Shown here piece by piece: positions 39,640 through 45,402 of a stretch of 45,402 bases of DNA. Position 1 is the stretch's first letter; each line of letters begins with the position of its first letter. The DNA lies in NCBI GenBank assembly GCA_017438775.1, contig JAFRUR010000095.1, forward strand, positions 1 to 45,402. Direction: 5' to 3'. Under the pieces are notes generated by a model. It made no database searches. It worked only from the letters and a program-made list of their open reading frames with translations, and was not told the origin of the DNA. Position numbers and translations under genes: made by a program. This DNA is from Lachnospiraceae bacterium. GTDB taxonomy: Bacteria > Bacillota > Clostridia > Lachnospirales > Lachnospiraceae.

Positions 39640-41040
39640 ATGGCCATTCTGCGGCTGCTGAAGGATTCCCTTCATGCCCTCTATCTGGACGGGGGACGGC
39701 ATCCGCTCGTATACCGCATTTTCGGCCTGTTTCTGCTGGTCCTTGCGGCGTACATGATCTACAGTTCCGTGCGCGCCACGCGCGGCATGAAGCCGCTCGC
39801 CCGGATTTTCACCGTGCTGTCGCGGGTCTTCTCGGTCGTTTCCTTTCTGTTTCTGGGCGTCATTCTCGTCCTGGCAGAGGAACTGGCGGGAGATGACCTT
39901 GCCGTCTACGGCAGGCGCATCTATGCGGAGCTTCTGGTCGTCGGAATCCTGTATGCGGCGCTTTACGCATTTCTTGCTTACCTTGCCGGCGACGGGACCT
40001 CGGAGGAGGAGATCGAGGAGCTGACAGAGCGGGGAAAATCGTTTCTTTCCGGCCTGGCCGTGGCTGTTCTTTCCGCCCTGTTCCTGATCTTCCCGAAGTT
40101 CCCGGCGGGACTGCGCGAGTTCGGCTTTTCGCTCTTTAAACTTAAACTCGGGGCCTGGATCTACACGTTCTACACCGCCTGGGGCATCCACGCTGCTTTT
40201 GAGCTGATAGCCTCCGTGCTGATGCTTCCGGCCGTATTTATGAACCGCGGCGGAGTAGAAGACCTGGTGGAAGACGTCTTTGACGAGGCGGAGGCGCGGG
40301 GGGACAGGCGGCGCGTGAAGAAGGCAGACAAGGCCGCCATGAAGAAAGCCATGGCCGCGAACCAGGCCGCATCGCAGAAGATCGACGCCCCGGCAGGGCC
40401 TGCGGCACAGCCTGCATCTGCTGCAAAGCCTGCGGCGCCGAACGCGGCTAAGCCTGTTGCTTCAGTTTCGTCTGTCAGACCTGCTGCGCAGCCGGCCGCG
40501 AAGCCTGCGTCTGCTGCAAAGCCTACGGCGTCCTCTGCAGTTAAGTCTGCCTCATCTTCAGCGCCTGTCAGGCCCGCAACACAGCCGGCCGCGAAACCCG
40601 CAGCTTCTGTCAAACCCGCGGCGTCGACCCCGGCAAAGCCTTCGGCACCTTCGGCAGAACGTACGGATTCTGCGAAGATCCTCGAGGAGCTTGTTGCGGT
40701 GGAAAAATCTTTGGCCGCGCAGCCTGCCGCGAAATCTGCGGCTGCGGCAAAACCCGCTGCAAAACCCGCACCCGCAGGAGCCGCGGCGCAGAGTCCGCGC
40801 GCTGCCGAGCGCCGCACAGCCTACGCGAACGCCAACGTCGCGGAGACGGTGCGCCTGGATCACCGTCAGCAGGCCGTGATGGCAGCGTGGGAGGAGCTGA
40901 AAAAGCCGTCCCACACGGACGCGGAGCGCGTTGCCTGGCTGCAGGCCCGAAACGAGGAGATGGGGATCCGCAACAAGGTCGCCCTGCTGCAGTGCGGCGT
41001 GACGGTCGTCATCAGCGACAAGGGCAGGGTCTCCTGGTAA
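39640..41040 (+). CDS. Unknown multi-pass membrane protein with long Ala/Pro/Lys-rich region
   Basis: 466 residues, family not recognised. Five hydrophobic segments at about 23-43, 56-80, 94-116, 134-152 and 171-201, an acidic-basic segment (205-240), then a low-complexity region about 242-390 with many KPAA/QPAAKPA repeats, and a folded-looking C-terminus (391-466; AVMAAWEELKKPSHTDAERVAWLQARNEE). The DNA repeats around 40400-40780 are imperfect GCAAAGCCTGCGGC-type units. Its ATG directly follows the gerW stop, implying translational coupling, so it probably acts with the GerW-like or DUF2953 protein at the membrane. That is inference. Confidence 0.8.
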   Translation: MAILRLLKDSLHALYLDGGRHPLVYRIFGLFLLVLAAYMIYSSVRATRGMKPLARIFTVLSRVFSVVSFLFLGVILVLAEELAGDDLAVYGRRIYAELLVVGILYAALYAFLAYLAGDGTSEEEIEELTERGKSFLSGLAVAVLSALFLIFPKFPAGLREFGFSLFKLKLGAWIYTFYTAWGIHAAFELIASVLMLPAVFMNRGGVEDLVEDVFDEAEARGDRRRVKKADKAAMKKAMAANQAASQKIDAPAGPAAQPASAAKPAAPNAAKPVASVSSVRPAAQPAAKPASAAKPTASSAVKSASSSAPVRPATQPAAKPAASVKPAASTPAKPSAPSAERTDSAKILEELVAVEKSLAAQPAAKSAAAAKPAAKPAPAGAAAQSPRAAERRTAYANANVAETVRLDHRQQAVMAAWEELKKPSHTDAERVAWLQARNEEMGIRNKVALLQCGVTVVISDKGRVSW

Positions 41041-41132
41041 GGGGTCCGCAAAAGCTGCCTGCTGCCACGGACCCGCCTGCATGCCTCAGGCCGCACGCTT
41101 AATTCTTTAGAAAAGATTCCCGTAAATAGTGC

Positions 41133-41161
41133 TTGCCAAACGTGGTTTGGTCTGCTATGAT
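41133..41161 (+). promoter_or_regulatory. Promoter of rpsO(-pnp)
   Basis: TTGCCA (41133-41138), 17-base spacer, TATGAT (41156-41161). The leader of about 80 bases contains GTCGGA (41192-41197) pairing with TCCGAC (41201-41206), a possible S15 autoregulation element; that role is unproven. Confidence 0.75.
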
Positions 41162-41248
41162 ATCCGGGTGTCTATGCGCCGTAGCCCGGGAGTCGGACAC
41201 TCCGACCGCTTCCTGGTTACCGGTAAGAAAAAGAAAAGGAGAAAAGAC

Positions 41249-41515
41249 ATGATCGCAAAAGAGAAGAAAGAAGCCATCATCAAAGAGTATGCCCTGAAAG
41301 AGGGAGACACCGGATCCCCCGAGGTGCAGATCGCTATCCTGTCCGCGCGCATCGCGGAGCTCACGGAGCATCTGAAGTCCAACCCGAAGGATCATCATTC
41401 CCGCCGCGGCCTGTTCCTCATGATCGGTCAGAGACGTTCCATGCTGGACTATCTGATGCGCAAGGACATCAACCGCTACCGCAGCCTGATCGAGCGTCTG
41501 GGCATCCGCAAGTAA
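41249..41515 (+). CDS. rpsO: Ribosomal protein uS15
   Basis: 88 residues, normal length. Family sequence: [61 protein letters not shown]. It binds the 16S central domain. ATG 41249 with AAGGAG seven bases upstream is chosen over an in-frame GTG-type extension to 41129 that lies over the promoter. Followed by pnp, as in most bacteria. Confidence 0.98.
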   Translation: MIAKEKKEAIIKEYALKEGDTGSPEVQIAILSARIAELTEHLKSNPKDHHSRRGLFLMIGQRRSMLDYLMRKDINRYRSLIERLGIRK

Positions 41516-41532
41516 TTGAGTTTGGCAGTATT

Positions 41533-41557
41533 GAGGGCAGAGAGGGACTCTGCCCTC
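41533..41557 (+). other. Hairpin between rpsO and pnp
   Basis: GAGGGCAGA (41533-41541) pairs perfectly with TCTGCCCTC (41549-41557), followed by only GTTT. More likely an mRNA processing or partial termination element than a full terminator. Same position as the RNase III-processed pnp leader stem in enterobacteria, though sequence does not show homology. Confidence 0.6.
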
Positions 41558-41602
41558 GTTTGAGTTAAAGGAAACGTAGGAAAGGGAAAAGGAAAAGAAG
41601 AA

Positions 41603-43687
41603 ATGTTCAGAAAAAGCTATTCCATGGAACTGGCCGGACGGACCCTCACGGTGGATGTCGGCCGCGTGGCAGCACAGGCCAACGGCGCCGTGATGATGCA
41701 TTACGGCGACACCGTGGTCCTCTCGACGGCCACCGCCTCTGACAAGCCCCGCGACGGCATTGATTTCTTCCCGCTCAGCGTAGAGTATCAGGAAAAGATG
41801 TACGCCGTCGGAAAGATCCCCGGAGGTTTCAACAAGCGCGAGGGAAAGAACACTGAAAACGCGACGCTGACCTGCCGTGTCATCGACCGTCCCATGCGCC
41901 CGCTGTTCCCGAAGGATTACCGCAACGACGTCACGCTGGAGAACCTCGTTCTCTGCGTGGATCAGGATGCCAGCCCCGAGCTGACCGCCATGCTGGGCAG
42001 CGCCATCGCCGTCTCCATCTCCGATATCCCGTTTGCCGGCCCCATCGCCGCGACGCAGGTCGGCCTTGTGAACGGTGAGTTCGTCTTCAACCCCACAGCG
42101 GAGCAGCGCGCCGCCTCCGACCTGGCCCTCACCGTGGCTTCCACCCGTGAGAAGGTCATCATGATCGAGGCCGGTGCGAAGGAAGTCAAGGACGAGGTCA
42201 TGGTGGACGCCATCTATGCGGCCCACGATCTCAACCAGAAGATCATCGCCTTCATCGACACCATCGTCGCCGAGCAGGGCAAGCCCAAGCATGACTACCA
42301 GAAGTTCATCATTCCGGAAGAGCTCTGGGACGACATGAAGGCCGCCTTCACGCCCGAGCAGATGGAAGAGGCTGTGTTCACCGACGACAAGAAGGTCCGC
42401 GACGAGAACATGCGCGCCGTCAAGGATATGCTCGCCCAGCGCTGGGAGGGCAACGAGGAGTGGCTGCGCCTTCTTGAAGAGGCCGTCTATCAGTACCAGA
42501 AGAAGACCGTCCGCAAGATGATTCTCAAGGATCACAAGCGCCCCGACGGCCGCCGTCTGGACCAGATCCGTCCGCTGGCTGCGGAAGTGGATCTGTTCCC
42601 CCGCACGCACGGCAGCGCGATGTTCACCCGCGGTCAGACGCAGATCTGCTCCGTGACCACCCTGGCCCCTCTGTCCGAGGCCCAGAGACTGGACGGCCTG
42701 GATCTCGCCGCCACCGGCAAGCGCTACATGCATCACTACAACTTCCCGAGCTACTCCGTCGGTGAGACCCGTCCGTCCCGCGGACCGGGACGCCGCGAGA
42801 TCGGTCACGGCGCTCTGGCCGAGCGCGCCCTGGTGCCGGTGCTTCCGAGCACGGAGGACTTCCCCTACGCGATCCGCGTCGTGTCGGAGACCTTTGAGTC
42901 CAACGGTTCCACCTCCATGGCTTCGACCTGCGCGTCCTGCATGTCCCTGATGGCTGCCGGCGTGCCGATTAAAAAGATGGTGGGCGGCATCTCCATCGGC
43001 CTTGTGACCGGTGATACCGATGCGGACCACGTCCTCCTGACCGATATCCAGGGTCTGGAAGACTTCTTCGGCGATATGGACTTCAAGGTGACCGGCACCC
43101 ATGACGGCATCACCGCGATCCAGATGGATATCAAGATCCACGGCCTGACCCGCGAGATCGTGGCCGGCGCCATCGTCCGCGCCCACGAGGCCCGCATCTT
43201 CATCATGGACGGCGTCATGAAGAACGCCATCGCCGAGCCTCGCAAGGAGCTGTCTCCGTACGCGCCCAAGATCGAGACCATCATGATCGATCCTCAGAAG
43301 ATCGGCGACGTGGTCGGCAAGCAGGGCAAGGTCATCAACCGCATCATCGAAGAGACCGGCGTGAAGATCGACATCGAGGACGACGGTTCCGTCTCGGTCT
43401 GCGGCACGGATCCCGCGATGATGGCCAAGGCCATTCAGATCATCAAGAACATCGTGACCGACCCCGAGCCCGGCATGGTCTACACCGGCAAGGTCGTCCG
43501 CATCATGAACTTCGGCGCTTTCGTGGAACTGGCCCCCAACAAGGACGGCCTGGTGCATATCTCCAAGATGCGCAAGGAGCGCGTGAACAAGGTCGAGGAT
43601 GTGGTCAATATCGGCGATGAGGTGACCGTCAAGGTCATCGAGATCGACCGCATGGGCCGCATCAACCTGACCATGAAGGACATCTGA
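41603..43687 (+). CDS. pnp: Polyribonucleotide nucleotidyltransferase (PNPase)
   Basis: Phosphorolytic 3'-5' exoribonuclease, 694 residues. Two RNase PH domains (N-terminal PLSVEYQEKMYAVGKIPGGF; second RPDGRRLDQIRPLAAEVDL, RTHGSAMFTRGQTQ), KH domain with VVGKQGKVINRIIEETG, and S1 domain with VVRIMNFGAFVELAPNKDGLVHISKM. The S1 domain ends close to the terminus (INLTMKDI) without the long tail of some homologues. ATG 41603 has AGGAAAAGAAG upstream. Terminator follows. Confidence 0.98.
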   Translation: MFRKSYSMELAGRTLTVDVGRVAAQANGAVMMHYGDTVVLSTATASDKPRDGIDFFPLSVEYQEKMYAVGKIPGGFNKREGKNTENATLTCRVIDRPMRPLFPKDYRNDVTLENLVLCVDQDASPELTAMLGSAIAVSISDIPFAGPIAATQVGLVNGEFVFNPTAEQRAASDLALTVASTREKVIMIEAGAKEVKDEVMVDAIYAAHDLNQKIIAFIDTIVAEQGKPKHDYQKFIIPEELWDDMKAAFTPEQMEEAVFTDDKKVRDENMRAVKDMLAQRWEGNEEWLRLLEEAVYQYQKKTVRKMILKDHKRPDGRRLDQIRPLAAEVDLFPRTHGSAMFTRGQTQICSVTTLAPLSEAQRLDGLDLAATGKRYMHHYNFPSYSVGETRPSRGPGRREIGHGALAERALVPVLPSTEDFPYAIRVVSETFESNGSTSMASTCASCMSLMAAGVPIKKMVGGISIGLVTGDTDADHVLLTDIQGLEDFFGDMDFKVTGTHDGITAIQMDIKIHGLTREIVAGAIVRAHEARIFIMDGVMKNAIAEPRKELSPYAPKIETIMIDPQKIGDVVGKQGKVINRIIEETGVKIDIEDDGSVSVCGTDPAMMAKAIQIIKNIVTDPEPGMVYTGKVVRIMNFGAFVELAPNKDGLVHISKMRKERVNKVEDVVNIGDEVTVKVIEIDRMGRINLTMKDI

Positions 43688-43713
43688 TCCTTCGGCAGAA
43701 TAAAACAGAATCG

Positions 43714-43746
43714 AAGGAGGCGCCCCGCAGGGAGGCGCCTCCTTTT
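43714..43746 (+). terminator. Terminator of pnp
   Basis: AAGGAGGCGCC (43714-43724) pairs with GGCGCCTCCTT (43734-43744), followed by T's to 43746 and a second T4 after GC. Confidence 0.88.
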
Positions 43747-43803
43747 GCTTTTGAGGATGGAAGGCCGCGGCGCCGCGCGTTTACGCATCCCCGCAAAAAC
43801 GGA

Positions 43804-43833
43804 AAACAAAAAAGAGGCGGAAAACCGCCTCTT
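43804..43833 (-). terminator. Terminator of the tRNA-Arg gene
   Basis: On the minus strand AAGAGGCGG, loop TTTT, CCGCCTCTT, then T4-G-T4. Located two bases past the tRNA 3' end. Confidence 0.9.
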
Positions 43834-43835
43834 CG

Positions 43836-43908
43836 CGCGTCTGGCAAGATTCGAACTTGTGACACCTGGCTCCGGAGGCCAGTGCTCTATCCCCTGAGCT
43901 ACAGACGC
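43836..43908 (-). tRNA. tRNA-Arg (anticodon CCG)
   Basis: Minus strand, 73 bases with discriminator G and no encoded CCA. Acceptor GCGTCTG/CAGACGC is perfect; D-arm GCTC..GAGC with AGGGGATA loop; anticodon stem CTGGC/GCCAG with loop CTCCGGA, so anticodon CCG reading CGG; T-loop TTCGAAT. The outermost T-stem pair is A-C, the others pair. Own promoter and terminator, antiparallel to the flanking protein genes. Confidence 0.96.
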
Positions 43909-43917
43909 ATCCATTAC

Positions 43918-43946
43918 ACTATACTTCAAACGCGGAAAAGTTTCAA
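43918..43946 (-). promoter_or_regulatory. Promoter of the tRNA-Arg gene
   Basis: Minus strand TTGAAA (43946-43941), 17-base spacer, TATAGT (43923-43918), ten bases before the tRNA 5' end. The remaining 43947-44105 shows no gene. Confidence 0.85.
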
Positions 43947-44105
43947 GTGGGAATGCGCAGAAAGCCTCTTTCCGGAGGAGAATTCGTCGGGACATGCGCG
44001 GGAAATGCGGGACCTATGCGGACGGCATTCCTGACCCCTTCCGTTCGTTTAGATATTCTTCACAAAGGTTTCACGGAATCCACAAAGGATGGGAAAGAGC
44101 TGTCC

Positions 44106-44134
44106 TTGATTTTTTTATGTAATTCTGATAGGAT
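44106..44134 (+). promoter_or_regulatory. Promoter of the SH3-domain protein gene
   Basis: TTGATT (44106-44111), 17-base spacer with a T-rich part, TAGGAT (44129-44134), 26 bases before the ATG. Confidence 0.6.
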
Positions 44135-44160
44135 AGGCGTAACGTTTTGGAGGAATCCGT

Positions 44161-45309
44161 ATGGAACTCAAAGGAGATAAATTCGATAAATACCGTTCCC
44201 GCGGGAAGAACAGCGCTGCCCGCGGGGGAATCACGACGGCCGGGAAGATCATCATCGCGGTTCTCGCGGTGCTGGCGGTGGTCGCTTTTGTGCTGGCCGG
44301 GATCTATTTCTTCGGAGACCGCGGCGGCAGCAATAAACCTGCCGTCACCACCACGGAAGAGGGCACGGTGGAGCCGGTGGATCCGTCCGTTCCGGACGAG
44401 ACGTTCACCATGGACTTCTCCCGGTACGACCTCAAGCAGGACGCGTATCCCGAGATCACGGAGCTTTACAAGACCTACTACCAGGCCATGAAGGACCGCG
44501 ATATCCAGACCCTGTCCGGCATCGTGGAGGGGTATACGTTCACGCAGGAGGAGATCGACAAGGAGAGCGAGTACATCGAGGATTACCGCAACATCTCCTG
44601 CTACACGATCGATGGCCTGCTGGACGGCACCTACGTGGTCTACGTATATCATGAGGTCAAGTTCCGCAATATCGACACCTGCGCTCCCGGCCTCTACGGC
44701 AGCTACGTCTGCACCAACGAGGACGGTCAGGTCTATATCAACGAGGGCATGGTGGAAGGCGAGGTCGCCGCGTTCATCGAGCAGATGGACAACAGCGAGG
44801 CCGTGCGCGACCTGAACGACAAGGTGGACAAGGCCCTCGAAGAGGCACAGAAGCAGGACGCCGCCCTGGACAATCTGGTACGTATGCTCAAGTCAGGCGC
44901 CAACCAGACCGAGCCCGCCGTGACGGAGCCGCAGGAGAGCCCGCAGGAGCCCGCTTCCTCTGAGCCTGCCGCGACCGAGCCGCCTGCCACCACGAAGGCT
45001 CCTGAGACAACCAAGGCTCCTGAGACCACCAAGGCCCCGGAGACCACAAAGGCTGTCAGCGCGGATACTTCGTTCGACACCGTGAACGAGACCGTCTACA
45101 CGACGCAGAACATCCGCATCCGCAGCAGCATGGATCTCTCGTCGAACAGCAACATCGTTGCTACCGTCGCCGGCGGGACCGCGATCAAGCGCACCGGCAT
45201 CGGCAAGAACTGGAGCCGCATCGAGTGGGAGGGCAAGACCTGCTACATCCGCGCCGGGTACCTGACCCGCGTCGCGCCGGAGACGACCTCGCAGGCTGCC
45301 GGGAACTGA
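44161..45309 (+). CDS. Membrane-anchored SH3-domain protein
   Basis: 382 residues. Short basic cytoplasmic N-terminus (KYRSRGKNSAARGG), one membrane segment at about 28-52 (IIIAVLAVLAVVAFVLAGIYFF), extracellular region with an alpha/beta domain (about 80-210; ELYKTYYQAMKDRDIQTL, YVVYVYHEVKFRNIDT), a helical stretch, a Pro/Glu/Thr-rich linker with KAPETT repeats (about 250-300) and a C-terminal bacterial SH3 domain (TQNIRIRSSMDLSSNSNIVATV, GKNWSRIEWEGKTCYIRAGYL). SH3b domains bind cell-wall material, so envelope attachment or sensing is likely. ATG has TTTTGGAGGAATCCGT. Own promoter and terminator. Confidence 0.88.
   Translation: MELKGDKFDKYRSRGKNSAARGGITTAGKIIIAVLAVLAVVAFVLAGIYFFGDRGGSNKPAVTTTEEGTVEPVDPSVPDETFTMDFSRYDLKQDAYPEITELYKTYYQAMKDRDIQTLSGIVEGYTFTQEEIDKESEYIEDYRNISCYTIDGLLDGTYVVYVYHEVKFRNIDTCAPGLYGSYVCTNEDGQVYINEGMVEGEVAAFIEQMDNSEAVRDLNDKVDKALEEAQKQDAALDNLVRMLKSGANQTEPAVTEPQESPQEPASSEPAATEPPATTKAPETTKAPETTKAPETTKAVSADTSFDTVNETVYTTQNIRIRSSMDLSSNSNIVATVAGGTAIKRTGIGKNWSRIEWEGKTCYIRAGYLTRVAPETTSQAAGN
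44995..45054 (+). repeat. 18-base coding tandem repeat (KAPETT)
   Basis: Three full copies and a partial copy of a unit encoding Lys-Ala-Pro-Glu-Thr-Thr, with third-position changes between copies, in the wall-spanning linker of the SH3 protein. Confidence 0.9.
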
Positions 45310-45324
45310 GTGAAACATAAGCCG

Positions 45325-45355
45325 CGGGGCGGGGGAGATCCCGCCCCGGGTTTTT
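45325..45355 (+). terminator. Terminator of the SH3-domain protein gene
   Basis: CGGGGCGGG (45325-45333) pairs with CCCGCCCCG (45340-45348) around GGAGAT; GG and T5 follow (45351-45355). Confidence 0.9.
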
Positions 45356-45389
45356 CCGTCCGAAGGCACGGCGCGAAAAGGAGACCGTT

Positions 45390-45402
45390 TTGAAAGTAAA
45401 AG
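45390..45402 (+). CDS. Possible start of the next gene, cut by the window edge
   Basis: AAGGAG (45378-45383) lies six bases before TTG 45390, which opens a frame reading M-K-V-K. Only four codons are inside the window, so nothing can be said about the product. Confidence 0.35.

Noticed and set aside
40380-40790. Repeats in the 466-residue protein gene as a CRISPR-like or mobile repeat array
   Set aside because: Units are imperfect, in frame, encode KPAA-type residues and have no unique spacers; this is coding low complexity.
41099-43558. 819-codon open frame on the minus strand opposite rpsO-pnp
   Set aside because: Antisense shadow of PNPase in GC-rich sequence; His/Asp/Leu-rich translation without motifs.
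43947-44105. Small protein gene between the tRNA and the SH3 gene
   Set aside because: A short frame at 43947 covers part of the gap but crosses the SH3 promoter, lacks family resemblance and overlaps the SH3 start.

Overview
The window looks like the chromosome of a GC-rich member of the Bacillota, class Clostridia, most likely a Lachnospiraceae-like anaerobe. Evidence: gene order of the low-GC Gram-positive type (ylxM-ffh-rpsP-khpA-rimM-trmD-rplS; plsX-acpP-rnc-smc-ftsY; yicC-gmk-rpoZ; DUF512-der-plsY-gpsA; DUF2953-gerW), strong purine-rich ribosome binding sites, many GTG/TTG starts, vegetative TTGACA/TATAAT promoters, an RqcH-type NFACT protein and a GerW-like sporulation protein. Family-level placement is inference. 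Almost the whole window is core, densely packed genome; no rRNA, CRISPR array, complete insertion sequence or prophage is visible.

1-3370 is the one clearly accessory stretch, visibly less GC-rich than the rest. On the minus strand it holds a BlaI-type repressor, a short BlaR1-like M56 membrane protease and an FtsX/MacB-type ABC permease that runs off the left edge and is frameshifted in an A8 run. Two nearly identical palindromic operators precede blaI, and the 5' half of a TnpV gene (transposon-associated) is fused just upstream.

3370-12802 is a plus-strand translation, RNA and secretion block: YlxM and Ffh (SRP), S16, KhpA, RimM, TrmD, L19, two type I signal peptidases on either side of the ribosome-assembly GTPase RbgA, RNase HII, YraN, a DUF1653 fusion and a cytidylate-kinase-like protein. 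12865-16237 holds single metabolic genes in alternating orientation: AsnA, a thioredoxin-reductase-like flavoprotein lacking an NADPH motif, and a long PRPP synthetase, with stem-loop terminators between the convergent pairs.

16516-29438 runs on the plus strand: DUF512 radical SAM, Der, PlsY, GpsA, RecN, then PlsX-AcpP-RNase III-SMC-FtsY. Phospholipid precursor steps (PlsX, AcpP, PlsY, GpsA, later PgsA) are therefore interleaved with ribosome, chromosome and SRP functions. 29551-33541 holds a threonine ammonia-lyase-like gene and, on the minus strand, a GNAT acetyltransferase and RqcH. 33668-41040 is YicC, Gmk, RpoZ, RimO, PgsA, CinA-C/PncC, a small unknown, DUF2953, GerW-like and an unknown 466-residue membrane protein. 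The right end holds rpsO-pnp, a minus-strand tRNA-Arg(CCG) and an SH3-domain membrane-anchored protein. The points most worth a second look are the pyridine-nucleotide-independent-looking reductase, the TrmD insertion, the unknown gene coupled to gerW, the permease frameshift and the candidate RNA hairpins in front of rnc and pnp.
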